In this document: positions 19,929 through 30,359 of the stretch, piece by piece
Layout of the letters: each line of letters starts with the position of its first letter
Position numbering within the stretch: position 1 is the first letter of the stretch
From: Plasmodium coatneyi
Lineage: Eukaryota; Apicomplexa; Aconoidasida; Haemosporida; Plasmodiidae
Assembly (NCBI RefSeq): GCF_001680005.1
Contig: NC_033568.1
Location: 1,302,001-1,366,000, forward strand
Reading direction: 5' to 3'
Length of the DNA stretch: 64,000 nt
The notes under the pieces: model-generated
Seen by the model: only the letters and a program-made list of their open reading frames with translations
The model's database searches: none
Told to the model about the DNA's origin: nothing
Translations under genes and position numbers: made by a program

Positions 19929-21700
19929 ATGAACGATGATAATGTAAGAACGGATGGAAACATGAATGGCTGCCTTGTGAAAGACGCGCAACTGTATATG
20001 CACATCGGTGAGGCAGTCGTGCACACGTGAGGCATAGTGGGGCGTAGGGAACTACATGGGATTACATCGCACATGCTTCACTTATTTCTTATTTCCCCCC
20101 CAACCGTAGAAGGAATTTTCCGGAAGAGACATTTACCAGCTAATAAAAAATGCAAAGGACAAAATAAAAATTGATTACAAGTTTTGGTACACGCAGCCCG
20201 TGCCCAAAATAAATGACGAGTTTAACGAATCGGTAGGGGGTCTAGCTCTTCGTGCATCATCATCGCATGTGTGTGGAACAGCTTAACATGTGTACATCGT
20301 TTCCTCGTTGTGCAGTTGTCATACTCCTTTTGCGCACCATTACTGTGTTCATAAAATTGTGTACATATAGCTGTGCAAGTCAACCCATTTGGATAACATT
20401 ATCCCAACACAACGCCACTTCCCCGTGCAGGTGAACGAGCCATTCATAAGTGACAACAAAGTGGAGGATGTCAGAAAGGTGAGACAATTTTTATGTGCCC
20501 TTCTGAAGTTCTATATATGGAGGTTTTTTTTTCCTCACCTGTAATGGGGCTGATATTTTCTTTGCAGAAAAAGATCCCATTCTTTTGTGGCTAAGATTAA
20601 CGGAATAATCTGTTTATAATTTATTCCCTCTATTTTTTTTATTTTCCCCGCAGGATGAGTACAAACTGCCGCCAGGCTACTCCTGGTACGTGTGCGATGT
20701 GAAGGATGAAAAGGACCGGAGCGAAATTTACACACTCTTAACAGACAACTACGTAGAAGACGACGACAACATCTTCCGGTTTAACTACTCTGCGGAGTTT
20801 TTACTATGGGCTCTGACATCTCCAAATTATTTAAAAGCGTGGCACATTGGTGTGAAATATGATGCGTCGAATAAGCTCATCGGATTTATAAGTGCCATTC
20901 CGACGGATATATGTATTCATAAGAAAACGATAAAAATGGCTGAAGTTAATTTTTTATGCGTTCATAAAACGTTGAGGTCAAAAAGGCTAGCTCCAGTCTT
21001 AATTAAAGAAATTACAAGGAGGATAAATTTAGAAAACATATGGCAAGCTATTTACACAGCTGGAGTTTATTTACCCAAGCCAGTAAGTGACGCAAGATAT
21101 TATCACAGATCTATAAATGTAAAAAAATTAATTGAAATAGGTTTCTCTTCCTTGAACTCCAGATTGACGATGAGTAGGGCTATTAAACTGTACCGAGTTG
21201 ATGATACATTGAATTTAAAAAATATGAGATTAATGAAAAAGAAAGATGTCGAAGGAGTGCACAAATTGTTGAGTAGCTACTTGGAGCAATTTAATTTATA
21301 TGCTGTTTTTACGAAAGAAGAAATTGCCCACTGGTTTCTTCCCATCGATAATGTTATTTATACTTATGTAAATGAAGAGGGTGGAAAAATTAAAGACATG
21401 ATTTCTTTTTATTCCTTACCTTCTCAAATTTTGGGAAATGATAAATATAGCACTTTAAATGCTGCCTACTCTTTTTACAACGTCACCACGACAACTACAT
21501 TCAAAAATTTAATGCAGGATGCCATTCTCCTGGCCAAGAGAAACAATTTTGATGTGTTTAACGCGCTGGAAGTGATGCAGAATAAATCCGTCTTTGAGGA
21601 CTTAAAGTTCGGTGAAGGAGATGGATCGCTCAAGTATTATCTGTACAACTGGAAGTGTGCGTCCTTCGCACCTGCACATGTGGGTATTGTGCTGCTCTGA
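19929..21700 (+). CDS. NMT: Glycylpeptide N-tetradecanoyltransferase (N-myristoyltransferase)
   Basis: Four exons (19929-19943, 20110-20232, 20431-20478 and 20654-21700) give 410 residues, the length known for P. vivax NMT. The first exon is only 15 bases (MNDDN). The enzyme moves myristate from myristoyl-CoA to the N-terminal glycine of cytosolic substrates such as Arf and CDPKs. Visible features are DYKFWYTQPVP near residue 26, the conserved EVNFLCVHKTLRSKRLAP segment that binds the acyl-CoA phosphate, the YTAGVYLPKP substrate-side motif, NVTTTTTFKNLMQDAI, and the fixed C-terminal leucine (ending VGIVLL) whose carboxylate is the catalytic base. All key regions are intact. It is a validated antimalarial drug target. 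Divergently placed from the PUB-UBC gene and convergent with the AAA ATPase. Confidence 0.97.
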
Positions 21701-22214
21701 GGGGGAAACCGGCGAGGTACACAATTAACCGGTGACGTCTCACTGACGTGACAAGACTGTGCCGTTGCGAGGAAAACAAAGAGCTTTGTGCACGTTGATG
21801 TTGGAAATTTTGCCCAATCCGTGACAATTTTATGCGGCTTATCTTGAAAGGGGGTACTCGTTACAACCTCCCCATTTGGGATAATGTTAGCTGCGAACGG
21901 GGGTGGCAGCCCCTGTGGCCACAATTGGGCGTATGAAAATTCTCCCGGAGGAACAAAAACAAATTGTGAACATGTTAAGTTCAAAAAGGTTGTGGACGGA
22001 GTAAAGGCAAAAAGTGCACAATCAGAATGTAGGAAGAAAAAAAAGGGGGCAATACCTTAATGTAGAATACCTCCCTTTTATCTCATAGGGTGTTTTTTTA
22101 AAAAATGATTGCCAATGAATGACGTGTGCAAAAGCGAGGAGGGATCGCTTTCGTTCCGTCGCCTTCTCCCTCCTCTTCATCTTATTTTGTTCACCTTTTT
22201 TTTTTTCCTTCTAG
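21701..22214. other. Convergent intergenic region, NMT to AAA ATPase
   Basis: About 0.5 kb holding the two 3' flanks. A pyrimidine-rich stretch with poly-T lies at 22188-22216 just before the minus-strand stop. Nothing else recognised. Confidence 0.5.
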
Positions 22215-25200
22215 TTACCCTTTTTTTTGTTCATTATACTTTTTATAGAAATTTATAAGCTTGTCGGATGTTTGCGGTTTAATTTTTTTTAAGACCTTCA
22301 CAAAATGCTCTTTGCTGAGACCAACCAAAGAACTTCCGGGGAAGGATCCCCTCTGCATTTGTTTTTCATTTCTGCAGTTTTTCAGAGTCTCTCGTAATGC
22401 ACATATGGATGCTTCTCTGCAAATATTTACAATTTCGGCACCGCTGTACTTTTTTGTGTTTTTGGCCAAAAATTGGCATAGCTCCGTAAAATTATTATTA
22501 TCATGCGGGAGCGGTTCCCTTTTGCGGTCCCCCTTCACATGACTATTCTTGTTTGCCCCCTCTGAAAATTGTTGTTCATTTACCGTTTTGGCATTTCCCC
22601 CACCTTTTTCACATATCGAAGGATTGATCCGATTTGGCGCTTTTTCTTCCTCCTCTAGCACAGCTTTCGTGGGGGGACACGAATCTACGTTACAATCAAC
22701 ATAATGCTTTTCGTTCTTCATTTGTAGTTTTTCCACGGTGCGCATTGTAGCGGTGTCGGGGGAATTATTCCGATGCGATTCTATTGCACTTCCTTCTGAT
22801 TGAAGGTCCCTTTTCAAGGGGTGACTGTTCCCACCGGAGGAATTACTTGGGGGGTCATTCCCCCCCCATCCATTTATCATATTATTAATTTTGTAAAACT
22901 TTAGAGTCTTCCTAAGAATAGATAATCTGGACTTATAATTTGGGAGGGGGACATAAATAATTCGATCAAACCTCCCCGGTCTTAGCAAAGCAGGATCGAT
23001 AAGATCGGGTCTGTTTGTAGCTGCCAAAATTATTACATCAACTCGGTTGTAAATTCCGTCTATTTCGTTTAGCAGCTGACATAGCACCCTGTTGGTGACA
23101 AAGTTTTGGTTCAAATTTCTGTTCACCGCGATGGAGTCAATTTCGTCGAAAAAAATTACACAGGGATTGTTCTCCCGAGCTTTCTTAAATATATTTCTAA
23201 TTGTCTTTTCAGATTCTCCAACATATTTAGAGAAAATTTCTGGCCCCTTAACACTGATGAAATTCATGTTTATTTCGCTAGCTATGGCTTTTGCGAACAG
23301 AGTTTTGGAACACCCTGGGGGGCCATACAGCAATATTCCTTTGGGGCTCTGTATGTTGTATTTTTCGTACACATGCTTGTACTTCTTCGGATATATTAAA
23401 CACTCCTTAATGCATCTTTTCACAAATTGGTAGCCCCCTATGTCTTTGATTCTTGTCTTGGGGATATCTACGTAGAGTTCTTTCATGCCGGAGGGCTTCA
23501 CGTATTTTAGCCCCTTCAGGAGATGTTTGTATTTGAGGAGGTGAGCAGGTTCGTCAGGTTTGGGTGCAGGTCGGCATCCCAGGACTGCCCCAGTTGGGAA
23601 TGCTCCCTGGGTTGCCTTTACTTCCACGTCATGTTGTCCCGGTTCTTCCTCCGCTTTTTTTTTCCCTTTTTTTCCCTCTTCCTCGACCCCTTCCCCGTTG
23701 TGCGAACCTCGCAAGGTCCCCTTAAGCGCCTTGCGAGACACAACCCGATTCTCCCTCAAATAAATATACATGGATACGTTGATCAACGCGTTGATATCCG
23801 AGCAAGTGAAGGATTGACACATATCTGCAATTTCTTTGATTTGCTTCGTACTTACATTGTGATGGATTCTGTTTAGCTTATTCTTAAAAATGGCAATTCG
23901 GTCCTTCAAGTTGGGGACATTTATCTCGATGTCTTTGTCAAACCTCCCACTTCTCCTTAAAGCTAAGTCCATTTGATTAATGTAGTTTGTTGCCCCTATT
24001 AGAATGGTGTGTGTGTTCTTTTTTATTCCATCCATATTGTTAAGCAAAGTAGAAGTATACAAATTTATGTTTGCATTTTCTCTCTTCTCACAAAGAACTT
24101 CAATTTCGTCAATGAACACAATAGAGCATTTGTTCTCTTCTTTGTACCTCTTGTAGCACCTTAGAAAAAGTTCGTTAATTTTCGACCCACTGTTGTTGTT
24201 ATCGATTAGGTCGGTACTTTTTAGAATTTCCATTTCGGGTAGGACAATGTCGTCCTTCAGATGGTCATCAATTTGCTGCCCACTTTCGTTGTGACAGCCA
24301 GGTTGTGTCTCTTTGCATTGCTCTGCTAAACCCTCCCCTTTTGATCCAATTAAGTGGTTCATTTTCTTTTTCAACTTCATGTGTGATAATTTCCTCCTCA
24401 ATTGTAGTAACTCCTCCTTGATTGCCAAAGCGATGAAGGTCTTTCCACACCCTGGAGGTCCATGTAGCAAAATACCTCTGTTTATATCGATATGAAATTC
24501 ATCATATATATTTTTATAAATCAGTGGCAATAAAATGTAGTAATAAATTTCGTCCTTAATTTTTTTGTACCCCCCTATTTTTTTTAGTCCCTTCTTTTTT
24601 CTGCTTCCTATATTCTTTGGGTAATTTTTTTCTTTTCCCTTGTTCATCTTCTTGGCGCTATCAGGGGGGGGTGCACCTCCTACGCCGTCATCACTGTTGT
24701 CATCACTATACGCATCCTTTTTTTCATCACTGCTTGCACTCTCCGACCGAAGGGGGGCCGCCCTCTCCACGACAATTTTGCTATTCTGACTCACATAGGG
24801 GATGCGGAAATCCTTCCCCAGTGGAACCACATCCCACTGTTGCTTTCCCTTCATTTGGACAACCAAGTCTGTAACGGTCAAGCGCGTATGCACACCCAGC
24901 ACACAAATTTTGAGGCAGTTTCCTGGAAACAAGCAAGTATTTAACAAGGACAGATTTATGTACCTCTCCATGTTCTTACTTTTCAGATTATTCCAAAAGG
25001 TTTGCATCATATAATTACTATGGTCATCATGATAATAGTCCTTCAAATTTTCATACGATTCGTTAGTTATTTCCTGCACACCAAGTTTTATTTGTTTTAT
25101 GGGGGTGTATAGCTCCGCTTTCCTCATTTCAACGCGTATATTGTGGTGCTTCTTCTGAGCTTGCTTCTTGTTCCCCCCACTGGGATGTACGTTTTCGTCA

Positions 25201-25520
25201 CCATCCTCTTCCTCACCTTCGCTCGACACGCCAATTTTCAAACTACTCAACAAAAATGTATTCGCAAAGACGTCATTCCACTTTGTCTGTTTTTTCAAGT
25301 TCAGCTCAGAACACCCCTTCACGCAGCAGCAGACATATGCCTTCCTTCCTCCCTTCGTGCGGCACACAACAACGTTGTCATTTTCGTTTAGCTTTAACTG
25401 TTTAAGGAGCTCGCTTGAGCAGTGCAGGTTGAAATTACTTGCTATGTTTACCTTTTCTTCTTCCTCATCGTGCGGGAAAAAATTCAGGTTCACATGATGG
25501 GTGTCCATCAGGGGGGGCAT
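22215..25520 (-). CDS. AFG2/SPATA5 (Drg1)-like double AAA+ ATPase
   Basis: A single-exon gene of 1101 residues; ATG at 25520, with a second in-frame ATG four codons later. Residues about 28-250 form a CDC48-type N domain. D1 has Walker A GPPGCGKT near 354-361, Walker B VFIDEIE near 468-474 and a sensor/arginine finger RRSGRFD near 522. About 60 residues of low complexity are inserted between Walker A and the pore-loop region. D2 has GPPGCSKT near 733-740, KGPEIFSKYVGESEKTIR, Walker B VIFFDEID near 788 and LRPGRFD near 846. Serine in the D2 Walker A (GCSKT) and the KGPE pore loop are typical of AFG2/Drg1, which strips Rlp24 from pre-60S ribosomes, rather than of CDC48. A Plasmodium-style charged insert of about 140 residues interrupts the D2 lid. 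Both ATPase sites look competent. Confidence 0.88.
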   Translation of the reverse strand: MPPLMDTHHVNLNFFPHDEEEEKVNIASNFNLHCSSELLKQLKLNENDNVVVCRTKGGRKAYVCCCVKGCSELNLKKQTKWNDVFANTFLLSSLKIGVSSEGEEEDGDENVHPSGGNKKQAQKKHHNIRVEMRKAELYTPIKQIKLGVQEITNESYENLKDYYHDDHSNYMMQTFWNNLKSKNMERYINLSLLNTCLFPGNCLKICVLGVHTRLTVTDLVVQMKGKQQWDVVPLGKDFRIPYVSQNSKIVVERAAPLRSESASSDEKKDAYSDDNSDDGVGGAPPPDSAKKMNKGKEKNYPKNIGSRKKKGLKKIGGYKKIKDEIYYYILLPLIYKNIYDEFHIDINRGILLHGPPGCGKTFIALAIKEELLQLRRKLSHMKLKKKMNHLIGSKGEGLAEQCKETQPGCHNESGQQIDDHLKDDIVLPEMEILKSTDLIDNNNSGSKINELFLRCYKRYKEENKCSIVFIDEIEVLCEKRENANINLYTSTLLNNMDGIKKNTHTILIGATNYINQMDLALRRSGRFDKDIEINVPNLKDRIAIFKNKLNRIHHNVSTKQIKEIADMCQSFTCSDINALINVSMYIYLRENRVVSRKALKGTLRGSHNGEGVEEEGKKGKKKAEEEPGQHDVEVKATQGAFPTGAVLGCRPAPKPDEPAHLLKYKHLLKGLKYVKPSGMKELYVDIPKTRIKDIGGYQFVKRCIKECLIYPKKYKHVYEKYNIQSPKGILLYGPPGCSKTLFAKAIASEINMNFISVKGPEIFSKYVGESEKTIRNIFKKARENNPCVIFFDEIDSIAVNRNLNQNFVTNRVLCQLLNEIDGIYNRVDVIILAATNRPDLIDPALLRPGRFDRIIYVPLPNYKSRLSILRKTLKFYKINNMINGWGGNDPPSNSSGGNSHPLKRDLQSEGSAIESHRNNSPDTATMRTVEKLQMKNEKHYVDCNVDSCPPTKAVLEEEEKAPNRINPSICEKGGGNAKTVNEQQFSEGANKNSHVKGDRKREPLPHDNNNFTELCQFLAKNTKKYSGAEIVNICREASICALRETLKNCRNEKQMQRGSFPGSSLVGLSKEHFVKVLKKIKPQTSDKLINFYKKYNEQKKG

Positions 25521-26510
25521 TCCCAGCTGTTCCTCTGCTTCTGCCTGTACTTTTTAACACCTTGAGGGGCTCACCCTAATTAATCTTTTCTCGACAAGTT
25601 TACAACTCCCATGCGTCGAATGTATTGCGCTGTATTATATACAAAAGCTACACGATTTTAGGAGGGAATAAAATGAGTTTCTCCTAACAAGCAGTCGGAA
25701 AAAGATGAACACAAAATGGTGCAGTTATTTCTTAAAAGCACTGAAAAAAATAAAATAATAAAATAAAATAGGCATGTAATAATTCCCGTTCCTAAGGGCG
25801 TGTTGGAAAGGGTCCTCCGTACATCTAACAGGTGTTCCTCTCGTTATCGTCACGTCGGTTTATTTTTTTTTTTTTTTCTTGCCCCTACATTTCTCGCAAT
25901 TTTTATCAGCAGAACGTATGAATGATTACCCCCTGTGGGAACAAATAAAAAAGCGGAGCAAATCGTTATTGGTACAGAAAAAAAAAAAAAATTCTTTTTT
26001 TAAATGCAAAAATTAGGCAGAAGAAAAAGAGTCTCACCAGAGTGGTCAAAATTGCGAAAATAGAACAAGAACAGCTAAGCCGATCTGAAGAGCTGCCAAC
26101 TGGAATTGACTCCAAAATAAATATTATTTGAAAGACCAACCGGATTTCTACCCCCCATTAGATAGATTCTACGCAAACAAACGTGTACATAAGGAGATAC
26201 AAAATGCTTGTCAGTAGTGCTTCTTGGGTCTCTGCATAGTGCGAAAGGTAAAACGTGGGAGTGAGAATACCATGAACAGTTTTGTCCGAATTAAGGGGTG
26301 AAAAGGAAAAGTACCAACAGAGATATTCACTATCGGAATAAAGAGCAATCTTCAACATAGCGATTTGGAAGACGCAATTCCGCATCATACACTGTATAGG
26401 TGCCGTGCATATGTGCCTCTACTCAATTTTATACAATAAACTGATCCGTCTCCCGCGTATGCGAACACTGAGAGAAGCTGTTTGTGTATCCACTTCAAGT
26501 TTACCCCAAC
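25521..26510. other. Divergent intergenic region, AAA ATPase to DHS
   Basis: About 1 kb that must carry both promoters. Poly-T at 25861-25878 and poly-A at 25978-25991. No short exon with good splice signals was found. Confidence 0.5.
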
Positions 26511-27854
26511 ATGATGAACCAGGGGGCATTTAAAGAGGTCAACAAAATCAGAAGCGAAAGCGACGATGGAGAGAGCAGCGATGAGAAAAGCGGAATCGAT
26601 GACGCCAAGTCGTCTGTGTTTGTTAAGTCGAACCAAATTCCCGAGAACACAGATGTGGTAGAAGGTATGAATTTCGAAAAAGAAATAAATTTGCACGAGT
26701 TTGTAAACCAGTACAAGTACATGGGGTTCCAGGCCACCAACTTGGGTATAGGAATTGACGAGGTGAACAAAATGATTCATTTTAAGTATGCAGAGGGGAG
26801 AGAAGGGACACAGGATGACCAAGATCTGGACAATGGTAGCAAGTGTCAAGCCATGCCAAAAAAAAAAAAATGCCTAATCTGGCTATCCTTCACCTCAAAC
26901 ATGATATCTAGCGGGCTGCGTGAAATATTCGTGTACCTCGCAAAGAAGAAGTTCATAGACGTGGTGGTGACCACAGCTGGGGGAGTGGAAGAAGACATTA
27001 TCAAGTGCTTCTCCAAAACGTACTTGGGCGATTTTAATCTTAACGGGAAAAAGTTAAGGAAAAAGGGGTGGAACAGAATAGGCAATTTAATTGTCCCAAA
27101 TGATAATTACTGCAAATTTGAGGACTGGCTCCAGCCCATACTGAATAAAATGTTACACGAACAGAACAGAAAAAATGAAGAACTCTTTTTGAAAAAGTTG
27201 GAAAAACGGAGGAGGAGAAAAGAGCAAGAAGGAAAAAATGCGTCGTCATCCCCGCCTTGCAATCCCTCGTGTGACAGTTCCGATGAAGACGAATCGGACT
27301 TGTTCTACTTAAGCCCCTCCGAGTTCATAAACAAACTGGGGGAGGAAATAAACGATGAAAGTTCCCTCATATATTGGTGCCATAAAAATGACATCCCTGT
27401 ATTCTGCCCCGGGTTAACAGATGGATCCTTGGGGGATAATTTATTTTTTCACAATTATGGGAAAAAAATAAAAAATAATCTAATTTTAGACATTGTAAAG
27501 GATATTAAGAAGATTAACTCTTTGGCGTTAAATTGTAAGAAGTCTGGGATTATCATTTTGGGAGGGGGTCTACCGAAACATCACGTTTGTAACGCCAATT
27601 TGATGAGAAACGGAGCCGATTTTGCAGTGTATGTAAACACGGCTAATGAATACGACGGCAGTGATAGTGGCGCAAATACTACGGAAGCTTTATCGTGGGG
27701 GAAGATTAAGGCGGGTCACACGAACAACCATGTTAAAGTTTTTGGCGATGCTACGATTTTGTTTCCCCTGATGGTTCTCAACACGTTCTACTTGCACGAT
27801 CAACGGGGGAAGCACACCTCGGGTGAAGCGGAAACGCGTATAATCACACAATAG
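26511..27854 (+). CDS. DHS: Deoxyhypusine synthase
   Basis: Single exon, 447 residues, starting at the ATG-ATG at 26511. It transfers the aminobutyl group of spermidine to one lysine of eIF5A, the first step of hypusine formation, using NAD. Visible family blocks are FTSNMISSGLREIF and TTAGGVEEDI for the NAD site, PVFCPGLTDGSLGD, IIILGGGLPKHHVCNANL, then NEYDGSDSGANTTEALSWGK with the catalytic lysine near residue 398, and VFGDATILFPL near the end. An insert of about 50 residues rich in lysine, serine and acidic residues (near 220-280) interrupts the fold, a common Plasmodium habit. The acidic N-terminus of about 45 residues is also extra. All catalytic regions are present. It is divergent from the AAA ATPase and convergent with actin II. 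Confidence 0.96.
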   Translation: MMNQGAFKEVNKIRSESDDGESSDEKSGIDDAKSSVFVKSNQIPENTDVVEGMNFEKEINLHEFVNQYKYMGFQATNLGIGIDEVNKMIHFKYAEGREGTQDDQDLDNGSKCQAMPKKKKCLIWLSFTSNMISSGLREIFVYLAKKKFIDVVVTTAGGVEEDIIKCFSKTYLGDFNLNGKKLRKKGWNRIGNLIVPNDNYCKFEDWLQPILNKMLHEQNRKNEELFLKKLEKRRRRKEQEGKNASSSPPCNPSCDSSDEDESDLFYLSPSEFINKLGEEINDESSLIYWCHKNDIPVFCPGLTDGSLGDNLFFHNYGKKIKNNLILDIVKDIKKINSLALNCKKSGIIILGGGLPKHHVCNANLMRNGADFAVYVNTANEYDGSDSGANTTEALSWGKIKAGHTNNHVKVFGDATILFPLMVLNTFYLHDQRGKHTSGEAETRIITQ

Positions 27855-29119
27855 TGCAGAATATGTATGTTAGAGGAAAAAATTGCAAAATGGGCAAATA
27901 AAAAGTCACGTTAAAATGAACGGGCGAACCGAGTTGCAACTTTGCATTCCGCAGTTTTGGCGCAATTTTAAGGGGCTAGTGGGACAGCGCAGCGTCGTGG
28001 GGTTGCCTCACACCGTTGCGCAGTTTTGCTCCTTCCCGTTTTTCCTTTTTTTTGTGCGCACGTTTGCTGTTCGTCTTTTAAACTCCACTTAGCGCTTGGC
28101 GGCACATCTCTGTTGCATATACGATTTGTATTAAACTGCTTATTCGTGTAACTTTTCCTTAATTAAAGCACAAATTTGTGGTCATATAAAAATGTATTTA
28201 AAAAAAAAAAAAAAAGTTGCGTGAATCGAGGCCTGGTGTGCATGTATATGCATACACTCGTTATGGAGTGACAAATAGAATTTGCTGCTTAGGTATGTCT
28301 ATTTTTGCGTGCACTCCTCTTCCCCCCAAGGTTGGCGTACGAATGGGTGAATGTGCGAATGTGTAAATATGTGCATGCGTCTGCTGCTCAAGTACGCCGT
28401 GGCGGCATAAGCATACATAATTTTACGAGCACATGAGCACAGACCCCTCCCCATCTGCGCGCAAAAAAAAAAAAAAATTACAAACTGATTTTTAAAAAAA
28501 TGGAATATGCTAAAACAAATGCACTTAGAGAATCACCAAAAATTTAATCTTTAAACAAATACGTTTCAAAAATGAAAATAAAGGTCATAATATTATTTGG
28601 GGAATGTCAAACTGAAGAGGATTCAAATAGAGACTTGGCAGAGCAAAAAGGGGGGGAGGGTTGCCTGTTGTCATGGACGAAGGTTTTTACATGTTCCCCC
28701 GTGTGTGGGGGGGCCACCGAGCAACATAAAACATATAGGGCCAAAATTGCATCGTGAAAAAGAAAATGGATGTGTAAAAGCACAGCTGCATAAACGCATA
28801 TCATATAGATGTGTAAAATAAACTTAACGTGCTTCAAATTGCGGGATTTAATTAAGCGCTTCGATCCCCGCAGGTATGTTTCGTGTGCAGACATTTTCGC
28901 AGATGGGCAAGATGCGCCCGCTTTAAAAATGCGTTACATAAAAAGTTTGATCTGTTAAGGAGCCTATGATACATTAATTGCTGCTACTGGTGGGGAGGAC
29001 GTTCGTCGTTATGTAATTATTATGCGCTGGGATGTTCGTCATTACACGTGGTGATATATGTCCCTTCTGGTGTACCCATTTGGCATGCTTGCCATAATGC
29101 AAATGCTTCCCCTGTTCAC
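27855..29119. other. Convergent intergenic region, DHS to actin II
   Basis: About 1.3 kb, with poly-A near 28199-28215 and 28463-28477. It should hold the two 3' UTRs. Short frames near 28572-28894 overlap on opposite strands and lack domains. No RNA gene recognised. Confidence 0.5.
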
Positions 29120-30359
29120 TTAGAAGCACTTCCTGTGGACGATGCTAGGCCCAGCGTCCTCGTACTCCTCCTTGGTTATCCACATCTGCTGAAAGGTGGA
29201 CAATGAGGACAAAATCGACCCTCCGATCCACACGGAGTATTTCCTCTCAGGTGGTGCAATAACTTTAATTTTCATGGAAGACGGAGCTAAGTTAGTCATT
29301 TCTTTTGTCAATCTTTCCCCAATATTATTATACATAGTAGTGCCACCACTTAAAACAATATTATTGTACAGTTCTTTTCTTATGTCAATGTCACATTTCA
29401 TTATACTTTGGTAAGCAGTGATATGTAGTCCTGGGCATTCTCTTCCTATTAGCGTTGGATTAAATAAAGCTTCTGGGCATCGGAACCTTTCGCTACCTAC
29501 GGTTATTAAATTTCCATCCGGCAATTCATATATTTCTTCTATCTGGTCGGAATGTTCCTCTGATTTTTTTAATTCCTCATCGTAATCCAGTGCAATATAA
29601 CATAATTTTTCTTTTATGTCTCGAACAATTTCTCTCTCTGCCGTTGTTGTGAATGTGTGTCCCCTTTCTGTGAACAGCTTCATCATGTGGTAGGTCAAAT
29701 CTCGTCCCGCCATGTCGATTCTGTTGATTGCGTGCGGAAGGACATATCCTTCATATATTGGAACGGTGTGGCTCACTCCATCACCGCTGTCCAGAACGAT
29801 TCCTGCGGGGTTAAGCGGTGATTAGCGGTGTTAAGCAGCGTTGAAGGGGTCATAAATGGGAGGAGATATGTGCAGAAAATCGCCTGCACCCCTGCTATGG
29901 CCACGTCTTACCCGTTGTCCTCCCAGAAGCGTACAGGGATAAAATGGCCTGAATGCTGACATACATAGCTGGCACGTCAAAAGACTCAAACATAATTTGC
30001 GTCATGCGTTCTCTATTCGTCTTCGGGTTCAAAGGTGCCTCTGTTAGCAGGACTGGATGCTCTTCAGGAGAAACCCTTAACTCGTTATAAAATGTATGGT
30101 GCCATATCTTTTCCATATCATCCCAGTTGGTTACTATTCCATGTTCTATTGGATACTTTAGGGTGAGTATTCCCCTCTTGTTTTGTGCTTCATCTCCTAC
30201 GTAGCATTCTTTTTGTTCCATGCCTACCATTATGTTTGGCATTTTTGGCCTTCCCACAATTGATGGGAATACACACTTAGGTGCATCGTCACCGGCCAAT
30301 CCGGACTTCACCATTCCACTTCCATTGTCGACTACTAGGGCTACGGCTTCTTCTGACAT
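29120..30359 (-). CDS. ACT2: Actin II, two exons
   Basis: Exon 1 is 30359-29912 and exon 2 is 29802-29120. The intron has a GTAAGA donor and a CCCCGCAG acceptor, and the join GG/A restores the GIVLDSGDG phosphate loop. The product is exactly 376 residues, the standard actin length. Visible landmarks are DNGSGMVKSGLAGDDAP at the N-terminal nucleotide loop, the DNase loop around residues 40-50, GDGVSHTVPIYEG, LSGGTTMYNNIG and the WITKEEYEDAGPSIVHRKCF end. Plasmodium has two conventional actins. The divergent, intron-containing one is actin II, which acts in male gametogenesis and mosquito stages; actin I is intronless and more conserved. The intron, the sequence divergence and the neighbours support actin II. 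Divergent from the FAB1 gene over a long 3.4 kb gap. Confidence 0.95.
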
